Assembly (NCBI GenBank): GCA_964437445.1
Contig: CAYTGR010000004.1
Span: forward strand, 62,001 to 126,000
Direction: 5' to 3'
Length of the DNA: 64,000 bases
Source: CAYTGR01 sp964437445
Lineage (GTDB): Bacteria > Chloroflexota > Anaerolineae > B4-G1 > SLSP01
The translations under genes were made by a program, and so were the position numbers. Below, in pieces: positions 24,816 through 33,094 of this stretch; positions within the stretch are counted from its first letter, which is position 1; each line of letters opens with the position of its first letter. The notes below the pieces were generated by a model. The model was not told the origin of the DNA, did not search any database, and saw nothing but the letters and a program-made list of their open reading frames with translations.

Positions 24816-27200
24816 ATGGAGCTCCAGTTTATCTTTAACCTCCTCGGGACGTTGCCCGGCTCGCTGGCTTATCACTTGCTGATTTTTCTGGGCCTGCTGG
24901 CGGCGGCAGGGATCATCTGGACTGAGTGGCGGCAGACCCGTAATGCCGAGCTCTATCCCTACATCGTCGCCCTGAGCGGGACCATGACGCTCCAATTGCT
25001 TTGTGTGTTCCTGGCCCCTCTTCACGTCGCCGCCGATTCTGTGCTGGCAATTTTAACAGCGCCGTTGCTCTATGCGGCGGACCTGTTGTCCCTTCTGCTG
25101 CTCTTTTGGGCTTTCAGCACTCCGCTCTGGGCGACCCGTGGGCGCCGGGTCTTGATGGGATTGTTGGTGGGGTGGGGTATCCTTCTGGGGGGAATGGTCG
25201 CCTGGTGGTACACAATGGCCTTTTCCCTGCCGGTGACCTATAACCGCTCCGGGCAGATCACAATTTGGTATGGCCTCTCAGCCCTGGTGGGGGTGGCCGG
25301 TGCGGTGGCGATTTTGCGCCACCGCCGGGAGTCTGGCAGCCCGATGGCCGCGGTCGCGTTTGGGCTGACGGCTTTAGGGACAGCCGTGGGGGCCTTTGGC
25401 ACCCTCGCGGCAGGACCAGACGTATCGCAGACCGCTGAGGGCCTGAGCCGTCTGGTAACCTTGGTGGGCTATCCCCTGTTCGCTGTGGCGCTGTATAACG
25501 CCACCCTCAAGGACCTGATTGTTTACCGCCAGGAGCTACAGGCGATCAGCGAGCAGGCGCTGCGCCAAAGCCAGGAACTCCTCTTTTTGATTGAGGCCAC
25601 GCGCTCCATTGGTGAATCTTTGGATTTGAGCGGCATGTTGGGACAGGTGGCGGAAAGTGTAGCGATGGCCTTGCAGGTAGATCGGGTGGCCATCTTCCTG
25701 GCGCCACCGGAGCCAGCGGAGACCCTGACGTTAGTGGCCAATTACCGGGTGCTGGGAAAGCGCTACAGCCCTTCCCGCGAAGTGGCGCTGCAAAGTTACC
25801 CGATTTTAGCCTTTGCACTTCGCCAGCACCAGGTGGTCTTCGGCATCCACGAAGATTTTGGCCCCTTGCGGCCTCTTTTCGCGCTGTTAGAAGTGGAACG
25901 GGAAAGTCCGGTGTTGATTCAGCCGTTGGCCCGGCAGAAACAGACTTTGGGATTGTTGGTGTTATGTAATGATCACTCCGGTACGCCATTTAGTGCTGAA
26001 CAGGAGGGTCTGATCACAACAATTGCCGTCCAGATTGCCGGGGCGGTGGATAACAGCCGCCTCTATCGGGCACTGGAAGCCAAGGCTCGCGAGCTGGCGC
26101 TTTTGCTCAAGGCGCGTGAGGAAGAGGTGCGCCGGCAGGAGGCCATCCTGGAAAGCATGGCAGAGGGCATCCTGGTCAGCGATGCGGACGGTCGCATCTT
26201 GCTGGTCAACGCGGCCGCCGAGACGATTTTGCAGACCGGTCGCCAGCGGCTAAAGGGCCGGCCGGTCGGCGAATTGTTCAAGCTATCAACGCTGGAAGGC
26301 TGGGACGCCCAGGCGTTGACTGAGTTGAATCAACCCCTGCAGGCCGATTTTGACCTGCACGAGCGCCGGCTACGGATCCACGCTGCACCGGTGCAGATGA
26401 AAGACGGCACCCGTTTGGGGGTGGTCGCCATTTTGCAAGACATCACCCGTGAAAGTCTGGCCGAGGCCGCCAAGCGTGAGTTTATCGCCAGCATTTCCCA
26501 CGAGCTGCGTACTCCCCTGACCGCGATCAAAGGCTACGCCGAGCTGATGTTGTTTGGCATGGCCGGCAAAGTGCACCCGGTACATGGCCAGTTCCTCAGT
26601 GTGATCCGGGAGAACACCGTGCGGATGACCTCGCTCTCCGACAACCTGATCTCGGTAGCCGAGCTGGAGCGGGGACAACTGGGGCTGGCCTACCAATGGG
26701 TGCCCATTCCGCCGCTGGTGGAAGAGGTGCTGGGGCGCTACAAAGAGCGCATTGCCGAGCATCAACTGCAGCTCACGGTGGATCTCGCGCCGGACCTGCC
26801 GTCGGTGGAAGTGGATCCGCATCGGGTGAAGCTGGTACTTGATAATCTGGTGAACAACGCGGTCAGGTTTACCTATCCTGGCGGCGCTCTGGTGGTAGGC
26901 AGCCGGCCGATTCAGGATGAATTGGGCCAACCGGGCTACGTCTCGTTATGGGTCTCCGATACCGGGGTGGGGATTCCCCTTGATGAACAGCCACGCATCT
27001 GGGAGCGTTTCTACCGGGTGGATAATCCCCTCAGTCTGGAGGCCGGCGGGTTGGGGGTGGGGTTGACCATTGCCAAAGCACTGGTAGAGGCGCACGGCGG
27101 GCGGATCTGGGTGGACAGTTCCCCAGGTCAAGGGAGCACCTTTACGGCGCTGTTGCCGGTTCGCCGCCGCCACCCGTTAGATGAGCCGAGGGGGGCCTGA
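24816..27200 (+). CDS. Membrane sensor histidine kinase with GAF and PAS domains
   Basis: 794 residues: about seven hydrophobic segments (1-230), GAF (about 255-410), PAS (about 430-530), HisKA and HATPase_c. Phospho-acceptor His562 lies in ISHELRTPL. The ATPase shows the N box DNLVNNAVRFT, G1 DTGVGIP, F box RIWERFYR and G2 GLGVGLTIAK. A short coiled region links GAF and PAS. No response regulator gene is adjacent, so this is an orphan kinase. Its stop overlaps the DUF192 start by one base (TGATG), implying coupled translation. Input signal unknown. Confidence 0.9.
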   Translation: MELQFIFNLLGTLPGSLAYHLLIFLGLLAAAGIIWTEWRQTRNAELYPYIVALSGTMTLQLLCVFLAPLHVAADSVLAILTAPLLYAADLLSLLLLFWAFSTPLWATRGRRVLMGLLVGWGILLGGMVAWWYTMAFSLPVTYNRSGQITIWYGLSALVGVAGAVAILRHRRESGSPMAAVAFGLTALGTAVGAFGTLAAGPDVSQTAEGLSRLVTLVGYPLFAVALYNATLKDLIVYRQELQAISEQALRQSQELLFLIEATRSIGESLDLSGMLGQVAESVAMALQVDRVAIFLAPPEPAETLTLVANYRVLGKRYSPSREVALQSYPILAFALRQHQVVFGIHEDFGPLRPLFALLEVERESPVLIQPLARQKQTLGLLVLCNDHSGTPFSAEQEGLITTIAVQIAGAVDNSRLYRALEAKARELALLLKAREEEVRRQEAILESMAEGILVSDADGRILLVNAAAETILQTGRQRLKGRPVGELFKLSTLEGWDAQALTELNQPLQADFDLHERRLRIHAAPVQMKDGTRLGVVAILQDITRESLAEAAKREFIASISHELRTPLTAIKGYAELMLFGMAGKVHPVHGQFLSVIRENTVRMTSLSDNLISVAELERGQLGLAYQWVPIPPLVEEVLGRYKERIAEHQLQLTVDLAPDLPSVEVDPHRVKLVLDNLVNNAVRFTYPGGALVVGSRPIQDELGQPGYVSLWVSDTGVGIPLDEQPRIWERFYRVDNPLSLEAGGLGVGLTIAKALVEAHGGRIWVDSSPGQGSTFTALLPVRRRHPLDEPRGA

Positions 27201-27574
27201 TGGGATCGCAGGGAAAAGTGGTGCGGTTGCGTCGTCGTGATGGCTCGCTGGTCCCGCTGCAGGCCCGGCGCTGCGCGACTTTCTTTTGCCGGCTGCGCGG
27301 GCTCACTTTCCGGCGGAGCCTGGCTCCTGACGAGGGGCTGTTGTTTGTGGAGGCGACAGAGAGCCGGTGGGGGACGGCGATTCATATGTTTTTCGTTTTC
27401 TTCCCCATCGGCGTGCTTTGGCTGGCGACCGATGGTACCGTGGTGGATGCGGTACTGGCGCGTCCCTTTCGGCCTTTCTACGCCCCTCGGGCCCCGGCGC
27501 GCTATTACCTGGAAGGTCCGCCGGCGCTGCTGGAATGGGTTCAGATCGGCGAACGGTTGACGTTGGAAGGATAA
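27200..27574 (+). CDS. DUF192 family protein
   Basis: 124 residues. Core: FFCRLRGLTFRRSLAPDEGL, IHMFFVFFPIGVLWLATDG and a terminal LEWVQIGERLTLEG, matching DUF192 (IHM.FM.FPID pattern). Members are small beta-barrel proteins, often exported, with no established activity; here no clear signal peptide is visible. It overlaps the histidine kinase stop by one base, which suggests cotranslation. A gap of about 90 bases follows. Confidence 0.8.
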   Translation: MGSQGKVVRLRRRDGSLVPLQARRCATFFCRLRGLTFRRSLAPDEGLLFVEATESRWGTAIHMFFVFFPIGVLWLATDGTVVDAVLARPFRPFYAPRAPARYYLEGPPALLEWVQIGERLTLEG

Positions 27575-27667
27575 TTTTGCATTTCTGCGTTCCGGTTTTA
27601 TAATCATTAAGTTCATTTGCCTTTTTCTAATTTATTTTATCTACTTCATCATGAGCAGAGGGTTCTT

Positions 27668-29086
27668 ATGCGGCGCTTGGTTCTGCTTCTGTTAATGCTG
27701 GGATTAGGACTTGGATTATGGCTACCGACAGGATCGGTTCAGGCGCAGGGGGAAGTGCCGCCGGAAGAGGTGGAATCGCCCCTGCACATTGTGGCTCCGG
27801 GCGAGACCCTTTTCTCCATTGCACGCCGCTATGGCGTGGATCTGGCAACCCTGGCCCGCGTCAACAATATCCCCGATCCCCGGCAGGTCTACGCCGGGCA
27901 GCGTTTGCGCCTGCCCTTAGCGCCGGCCGCTTTGGATACCAGTGCCTGGCAGGAACACCCCGTGACCCTGGGTGAGGACTTCTCTTTGCTGGCGCAGGTC
28001 GGGCAGATTCCCTGGGAGAAGGCGGCACTTGCCAATTCATTGTTAAACCCGAGCCAGCTCCTGGTGGGGCAGACCGTGCGGCTGCCGGCGGCGACGCCGG
28101 TCCACCTCCTTGTGGCCGAACCCAATGAGACTCGCCTGACGACGGCGATCCGGCAAGGGGTCCCTTTCTGGGAGGTCGTGCGCCTCAACCCGGAGCCGCT
28201 CTATGCCGGGCGACCGGTAGTGCTGCCGGGGAAAGCTACTTCCGCCTTTGTGCCCTACCCGCTGGTATCGCTCGCGCTCTCACAGCAACCATTGCCTCGG
28301 GGGCAGACCGGGGTGCTGGCTGTGGAGACCGCTGTTCCCGCCTCCTGTGACTTAACCTATCTGGATCAAAACATCCCCTGCTACGCCCAGGATGCGACCC
28401 ATCTTTACGTTTTGCTGGGGTTCTCGCCCATGCTGGACCCCGGCCGCTATGAGGCGTCCCTGCGGCTGCAATCCGCCGCCGGGGACGTGGCATTGACGTT
28501 ACCGCTGGTGATTTCCGCCGGGCGCTTCGGATTTGAGCGCATTGACTTACCGGCCAATCTGCAGAACTTGCTGGATCCGGCGTTGATTCAGGCGGAGGCC
28601 GATAAGATGGCTTACCTGTCAGGAGTGCGCACTCCCCAACGGTATTGGCAACTGCCATTTCCGCTGCCGGTACAGGCCGCGGTCTCCTCTTACTTCGGCT
28701 CGCGGCGCTCCTATGGTGGCGCCTACTCCAGCTACCATGCGGGGGTAGATCTGCGTGCCGGTACCGGGGTGCGCGTGCGCGCGCCGGCGGCCGGGGTGGT
28801 CGTGCTGGCGGAGCCGTTGGCGGTGCGTGGCAACGCCGTGATGGTGGATCACGGCTGGGGGGTGTTGACCGGTTACTGGCATCTTTCGCGGATTGATGTC
28901 AAGGTGGGGCAGCGGGTCTCTGCCGGGGATGTGTTGGGCCTGGTGGGCAACACCGGGCGTTCTACGGGAGCCCATTTGCACTGGGAATTCTGGGTCAACG
29001 GCGTGGCGGTGGACCCGCTGGAATGGTTGACTCCCTTCTACACCCTCCCTGAACCGGTGCAGCCCATCCCGGCGGGAGTAGAGTAA
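27668..29086 (+). CDS. Secreted LysM/M23 peptidoglycan endopeptidase-like protein
   Basis: 472 residues. Signal peptide (1-26), a canonical LysM (HIVAPGETLFSIARRYGVDL, about 41-85), two weaker LysM-like segments (about 95-150 and 155-200), a beta region, and a C-terminal M23 domain. Zinc and catalytic residues are present: His357 and Asp361 in YHAGVDL, His436 and His438 in AHLHWE. M23 enzymes cut peptide crossbridges in peptidoglycan. ATG 27668 follows AGAGGG; an earlier ATG at 27617 would disrupt the signal peptide. birA begins three bases after its stop. Likely cell-wall remodelling. Confidence 0.88.
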   Translation: MRRLVLLLLMLGLGLGLWLPTGSVQAQGEVPPEEVESPLHIVAPGETLFSIARRYGVDLATLARVNNIPDPRQVYAGQRLRLPLAPAALDTSAWQEHPVTLGEDFSLLAQVGQIPWEKAALANSLLNPSQLLVGQTVRLPAATPVHLLVAEPNETRLTTAIRQGVPFWEVVRLNPEPLYAGRPVVLPGKATSAFVPYPLVSLALSQQPLPRGQTGVLAVETAVPASCDLTYLDQNIPCYAQDATHLYVLLGFSPMLDPGRYEASLRLQSAAGDVALTLPLVISAGRFGFERIDLPANLQNLLDPALIQAEADKMAYLSGVRTPQRYWQLPFPLPVQAAVSSYFGSRRSYGGAYSSYHAGVDLRAGTGVRVRAPAAGVVVLAEPLAVRGNAVMVDHGWGVLTGYWHLSRIDVKVGQRVSAGDVLGLVGNTGRSTGAHLHWEFWVNGVAVDPLEWLTPFYTLPEPVQPIPAGVE

Positions 29087-29089
29087 CCG

Positions 29090-29890
29090 ATGCCTGTTGC
29101 CTTGCTGGCAGCCTACCGTCGCTCAACCGGCTGGTTGGGCGCCACGGTGCTCTATGAGGCGCAGACCGCTTCCACCAATGACTTGCTCTGGCGGGCCGGG
29201 GAAGCTGGGGCTGCGGAGGGGGTGCTGGCTCTGACCGAGGAACAGACGGCCGGGCGGGGGCGGTTGGGACGCCGTTGGGCGGCGCCGCCGGGCACCTGTC
29301 TTCTGTGGTCGCTGCTCTTCCGCCCGCCGGCGCCGTTTGCCTGGAGCGCGGCCCGGACGACGATGCTCTGTGGTCTGGCGTTGTGGGAGGCTGTGACTGA
29401 GGTCGCCGAGGTGCCGGTGGCGCTTAAATGGCCTAACGATCTGATCGTGGAGCGTGACGGCGGCTGGTGGAAGGTGGCCGGCATGCTCAGCGAAGTGGGG
29501 TTGGCCGGTGATCAGCCGGCGTTCCTGGTGGTGGGGATCGGTTTGAACGTGAACGTTCCCCCGGCTGCGCTGGCGGCGCTCGCGCCCAACGCCACCAGTT
29601 TACTGGCCGAGCGCGGGCAGCCGGTGGACCGGGCCGCGTTGTTAGACAGTTTCCTGGCCCGTGCCGAGGCCCGCTATGAGGCCTTGCGTGCCGGTAGCGA
29701 TCCCTGGCCGGCCTGGGCAGCCCGGCTGGCCTGGCTCGGACAGCCGGTGCAGGTGCAAACCCCAACCGCTTTGGTTACGGGTATTATGGAGGGGGTAGAC
29801 GCTGAGGGCGGATTGCAACTCCGGCTCCCGGATGGCTCCCTGGCCGGCTTCCCGGTTGGCGATGTGACGGTGCGAAAAGCGATTGCCTGA
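29090..29890 (+). CDS. birA: Biotin-[acetyl-CoA-carboxylase] ligase, no DNA-binding domain
   Basis: 266 residues. Catalytic core with STNDLLW, EQTAGRGRLGRRWAAPPGTC, ALKWPNDLIV, KVAGMLSEVG and VVGIGLNVNVP, and a short C-terminal domain. It lacks the N-terminal helix-turn-helix of Escherichia coli BirA, so it is a class I ligase that only attaches biotin and does not repress. It follows the M23 gene by three bases, suggesting one transcript. Assignment is firm. Confidence 0.92.
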   Translation: MPVALLAAYRRSTGWLGATVLYEAQTASTNDLLWRAGEAGAAEGVLALTEEQTAGRGRLGRRWAAPPGTCLLWSLLFRPPAPFAWSAARTTMLCGLALWEAVTEVAEVPVALKWPNDLIVERDGGWWKVAGMLSEVGLAGDQPAFLVVGIGLNVNVPPAALAALAPNATSLLAERGQPVDRAALLDSFLARAEARYEALRAGSDPWPAWAARLAWLGQPVQVQTPTALVTGIMEGVDAEGGLQLRLPDGSLAGFPVGDVTVRKAIA

Positions 29891-29950
29891 CCTGCGCCCT
29901 TTTGATCTTGTGACGCAGCGCCTATTTTCTGATGTGAGGAGCTTGATCCT

Positions 29951-30679
29951 GTGCGCTATTTGATTGTTTCTGACATTCACGGTAACCTGCCGGCCTTTCA
30001 AATGGTGCTCGCTGAAGCACGTCCGTTTGATGCCATCTGGTGTCTGGGCGATCTGGTGGGGTATGGCCCCAATCCTGATGAGTGCGTCAACCGGTTGCGG
30101 GAGTTCCCTCACGTTTGCGTGGCGGGAAATCACGATTGGGGGTCGATTGGCCGGGCCGATCCGTTCATTTTCAACAATGAGGCCCGGCTGGCATTGGCCT
30201 GGACCCGCTCGGAGCTGGCGTTTGAGAGCCTGCGGTATCTGGCTGACCTGCCGACCATTGTTCAGATGGAAGGCATGTTGATGGCGCACGGTAGCCCCCG
30301 CGAACCGATCTGGGAATATCTGCTGGATGTGGAGACGGCGCGGGCCGGTTTCAACGCAGCCGATTTCACGATTGCCATGGTGGGGCACACCCACATCCCC
30401 CTGATTTTTGAATGGATTGAGGAACCGCGCAGCATCCGGCTCCTGTTGCCAGATTGGGACACCCCCCTTCCATTGGAAGGGCGGCGATTGATTCTGAACC
30501 CGGGCAGCGTGGGCCAGCCGCGCGATGGTGATCCACGGGCAGCCTACGCCATTCTGGACACGGAAGCGGGCACCTGGGAGGCCCGGCGGGTGGCCTATCC
30601 GGTGGAAATCACCCAGGAGCGGATGCGGGCCCGCGGGTTGCCTCAGCGGTTGATTGACCGCCTGGAGTTGGGACGGTAA
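29951..30679 (+). CDS. Calcineurin-like metallophosphoesterase (YfcE/MJ0936-like)
   Basis: 242 residues with the metal-site motifs of small metallophosphoesterases: SDIHGN (8-13), GDLVGYGPNPDECV, GNHD, GHTHIPLIF and LNPGSVGQPRDGDPRA. GTG 29951 lies nine bases after GAGGAG and is the only sensible start. Members hydrolyse phosphodiesters; the physiological substrate is unknown. A strong terminator follows at 30689-30718, closing the group that began with the M23 gene. Confidence 0.88.
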   Translation: MRYLIVSDIHGNLPAFQMVLAEARPFDAIWCLGDLVGYGPNPDECVNRLREFPHVCVAGNHDWGSIGRADPFIFNNEARLALAWTRSELAFESLRYLADLPTIVQMEGMLMAHGSPREPIWEYLLDVETARAGFNAADFTIAMVGHTHIPLIFEWIEEPRSIRLLLPDWDTPLPLEGRRLILNPGSVGQPRDGDPRAAYAILDTEAGTWEARRVAYPVEITQERMRARGLPQRLIDRLELGR

Positions 30680-30688
30680 GGGGTTGAG

Positions 30689-30718
30689 ACCGGGCGCCGA
30701 TAGGGGGCCCGGTTTTTT
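30689..30718 (+). terminator. Intrinsic terminator after the phosphoesterase
   Basis: Stem CCGGGCGCC/GGGGCCCGG-type with a short loop, then TTTTTT. Confidence 0.85.
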
Positions 30719-30748
30719 GTGCCGGCGCGGGTTTGGGAACTTATGGCC

Positions 30749-30958
30749 GTGTGCTAACGTCTGAGTCACAAGGTTGGAGTCTTATTTTTCGGAGGAATTC
30801 ACCNNNNNNNNNNNNNNNNNNNNNNNNNNNNNNNNNNNNNNNNNNNNNNNNNNNNNNNNNNNNNNNNNNNNNNNNNNNNNNNNNNNNNNNNNNNNNNNNN
30901 NNNGTGTGCTAACGTCTGAGTCACAAGGTTGGAGTCTTATTTTTCGGAGGAATTCACC
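30749..30958. other. Assembly gap of 100 N flanked by identical 55-bp sequences
   Basis: 30749-30803 equals 30904-30958 exactly around Ns at 30804-30903. As with the first gap, true sequence is probably continuous. Merged, this is non-coding spacer ahead of the DUF4349 gene. The whole span 30680-31084 holds only the terminator, this junction and a family 2 repeat. Confidence 0.9.
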
Positions 30959-30987
30959 GTGGCCTGGCGTTCACCAGCCATGGGATG

Positions 30988-31055
30988 AAAATGTGAGCGG
31001 TGAGCAGGAAACAGGAACTTCTATCACTGCTCTCTGCTCACTCCTTAACTGGTTT
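30988..31055. repeat. Hairpin repeat, family 2, upstream of the DUF4349 gene
   Basis: Matches 2179-2257 almost base for base: ATGTGAGCGGTGAGCAGGAA, GGAACTTCTA, then CTGCTCTCTGCTCACTCC. Ends about 30 bases before the start codon. Confidence 0.8.
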
Positions 31056-31084
31056 CTATTTTCAAGGGAGGGAGGGATGAGACG

Positions 31085-31987
31085 ATGAAGCGTTGGTTGG
31101 GATTAGGGTTGGTCGTGATTTTGTTGCTGGTTGGTTGCGCCGCCAGGGAGGCGCGGCAGCCGGCCGCTAACACCGGAGCTCCGGCGGATGAGCGCAGCTT
31201 TGCGGAGGGCGGTGCTGCCGTGGGCAAATCGGAGGCGTCCGGCACCGGTGACCTGGAGCGCATGGTGATCCGTAACGCCAGCCTGGACTTGATTGTCAAA
31301 GACACACTCCAGACTCAAACGCAGATCGAGAAACTGGTGGATGAGTGGGAGGGCTACATTCTTTCCGCCGAGAGCTATAACTACGGCGAGGGCCAGGTGA
31401 CTATCAACCTGACCTTGCGCGTCCCGGCTGAGAAATTCAACGATGCTATGGCGCAACTCCGGGCGCTGGCGACCGAAGTGCGGCACGAGTCGGTCTCCAG
31501 CCAGGATGTAACCCAGGAGTACGTGGACCTGGAATCGCGCCTGCGGGCATTGGAAGCCAAGGCCAAACAGCTGGAGCAGTTTATGAAGGAAGCCCAGGAC
31601 ACCGATGCGGTCCTGAAAGTCTACGAGCAGCTGAGCGCCACCCTGGCCGAGATTGAGCAGGTCAAAGGGCGGATGCAGTATCTGGAGAATTCGGTAGCGC
31701 TGGCAACGATTACGCTCTCACTGACGCCGGATGTGCTGGCGCAGCCGGTGGTGCTGCCTGGCTGGCATCCCTCGGAGACGGTCAAAGGTGCTTTTAAGGC
31801 GTTGGTCGGCACATACCAGTTTTTGCTTGACGCGCTGATCTGGATCGTCATCTACGCCGTGCCCGTCTTGGGGGCCATCGGCCTGGTCGTTTACGGGGTG
31901 ATCCGGTTGCTGCGGCGCATTTTCCGCCGCAAGCCGCAGCCGGCTCCGGCTCCGACTAAGGAACCCCCGACGCCGCCCCAGGCATAA
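31085..31987 (+). CDS. DUF4349 lipoprotein with C-terminal membrane segment
   Basis: 300 residues. Lipobox LLVGC (Cys18), a low-complexity stretch, and the DUF4349 domain (about 58-265): RMVIRNASLDLIVKD, then GYILSAESYN and LRVPAEKFNDAMAQL, a helical coiled-coil segment (about 140-205) and a C-terminal transmembrane helix (about 250-275) followed by a basic Pro-rich tail. The topology is of a surface lipoprotein also anchored at its C-terminus. Members have no defined biochemical role. ATG 31085 follows a GGAGGGAGGG run. A strong hairpin terminator follows. Confidence 0.85.
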   Translation: MKRWLGLGLVVILLLVGCAAREARQPAANTGAPADERSFAEGGAAVGKSEASGTGDLERMVIRNASLDLIVKDTLQTQTQIEKLVDEWEGYILSAESYNYGEGQVTINLTLRVPAEKFNDAMAQLRALATEVRHESVSSQDVTQEYVDLESRLRALEAKAKQLEQFMKEAQDTDAVLKVYEQLSATLAEIEQVKGRMQYLENSVALATITLSLTPDVLAQPVVLPGWHPSETVKGAFKALVGTYQFLLDALIWIVIYAVPVLGAIGLVVYGVIRLLRRIFRRKPQPAPAPTKEPPTPPQA

Positions 31988-31992
31988 TTTTG

Positions 31993-32042
31993 TGGAACAC
32001 GGATCACCCAGAGCTTCTGGGTGGATCCGTGTTCCATTTTTT
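31993..32042. terminator. Long hairpin terminator between convergent genes
   Basis: TGGAACACGGATC pairs with GATCCGTGTTCCA and ACCCAGA with TCTGGGT, followed by TTTTTTG on the plus strand. It probably ends the DUF4349 transcript; the minus-strand tail is less U-rich. Confidence 0.85.
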
Positions 32043-32069
32043 GCTCCTGCCCATTTCCCGCCGTCTTTT

Positions 32070-32960
32070 TTACTTTCTGCGCCAGAGGAGCTGGTTGGCT
32101 TCCAGGCAGATTTCGGCCTCACCGGCCCGTTGGAGCGAGGTGAGGGCCGCGTGGATGGTGGTGAGCGCCAGCAGGTAGAACTGGGGGGCAGGGAAGATCT
32201 CGCCGTAGGTGGTGGCCACCGCGCGGAGCAGGGCGGGCGGCTCCTGGGGCGTGACGAGCGCTTCCCACACCCGCGCGCGGATCTCGTGCAGACGGGCTGC
32301 GTTGGCGGCGGCCAGGGGACCGGGGTCGGCGAGTGGCTCGCCGTGACCGGGCACCGTCCGGGCGTATCCGAGGGTGGGGAGGCGGGCAAGCGTCTCCAGC
32401 GCGGCGTCCAGATCGGCGCAAAAGAGGATCGGGTGCCGCTCCAGCGTCTCCGGGGGAAAGAGCGCGTCGCCGCAGTAGAGCGTCGCCCCGCTGGCGATGC
32501 CGACCTGTTCCGGGGCGTGGCCCGGCAGTGGAACAATTTCCACCTGGAGCCCGTCGTAATGCTGGGAACCGGGCCTGAGCAGGCCGGCGACCGGCGCGGG
32601 TGGGGCCAGCGTGAACTTCCCGCGCAGTTCGGCGATGGGGGCGGCGCCACCGTAGAGAAAAAGCGGCTCCAGGATGGGGTAGGTGACGAAGGCGGCTTCC
32701 AGCGGGGGCGCATAGATGGGAAGGCCCCGTTCCGCCAGCCAGGCGGCTCCGCCGAAGTGATCAGCGTGCGCGTGAGTGATGAGCGCGGCCACCGGCCGGG
32801 CTCCTTTTTCTTCCACGGTGCGGAAGGCCTTGCGCGCGGTATCCTTGTCCAGGCCGGTGTCTACCAGCAGGGCTTTTCCTTCATGGATAATGAGGCCGAG
32901 GTTGGAGCCGCCGAGCAGGGCGTAAGTGCCGTTGCCAAGGTCGTGTAATGAGGTGACCAT
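32070..32960 (-). CDS. Metallo-beta-lactamase-fold hydrolase
   Basis: 296 residues with the MBL metal motif THAHADHFGG, upstream LLVDTGLD, and downstream LPGHAPEQVG, GDALF and VPGHGEPL. The C-terminal helical part (about 210-296) resembles that of hydroxyacylglutathione-hydrolase-like MBL proteins. I start at ATG 32960, preceded by AGGAGG; a 37-residue upstream extension has no ribosome binding site. Substrate unknown. It converges on the DUF4349 gene. Confidence 0.85.
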   Translation of the reverse strand: MVTSLHDLGNGTYALLGGSNLGLIIHEGKALLVDTGLDKDTARKAFRTVEEKGARPVAALITHAHADHFGGAAWLAERGLPIYAPPLEAAFVTYPILEPLFLYGGAAPIAELRGKFTLAPPAPVAGLLRPGSQHYDGLQVEIVPLPGHAPEQVGIASGATLYCGDALFPPETLERHPILFCADLDAALETLARLPTLGYARTVPGHGEPLADPGPLAAANAARLHEIRARVWEALVTPQEPPALLRAVATTYGEIFPAPQFYLLALTTIHAALTSLQRAGEAEICLEANQLLWRRK

Positions 32961-33009
32961 CGTGCCTCCTGTGTGAAGATCGGTGGGCCAGGGGGATGTT
33001 TGTAGATAG

Positions 33010-33037
33010 TTGCCCACCAGCCACATGCAAGTATAGC
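33010..33037 (+). promoter_or_regulatory. Candidate promoter for the DUF333 lipoprotein
   Basis: TTGCCC, 16 bases, TATAGC. Weak in both boxes but correctly spaced. Confidence 0.35.
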
Positions 33038-33042
33038 ATAAA

Positions 33043-33078
33043 ATGACCCGACAGTGGCATCTGTCGGTCATATTTTTG
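33043..33078 (+). promoter_or_regulatory. Hairpin with U-tract just before the DUF333 lipoprotein ribosome site
   Basis: ATGACCCGACAG pairs with CTGTCGGTCAT (one bulged C), followed by ATTTTTG and then the AAGGAG site. It looks like a terminator or a 5' mRNA-protecting stem. Confidence 0.5.
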
Positions 33079-33094
33079 AAAGGAGCATAAACTC

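Noticed and set aside
29951..30769. Minus-strand 375-residue frame covering birA end and the phosphoesterase
   Set aside because: It crosses two real genes and the terminator and has mirror-frame composition.
30959..30988. Nine-codon leader ORF (GTG start) after GGAGG at 30947
   Set aside because: Short frame with no features, and the junction is next to an assembly gap; too weak to list.
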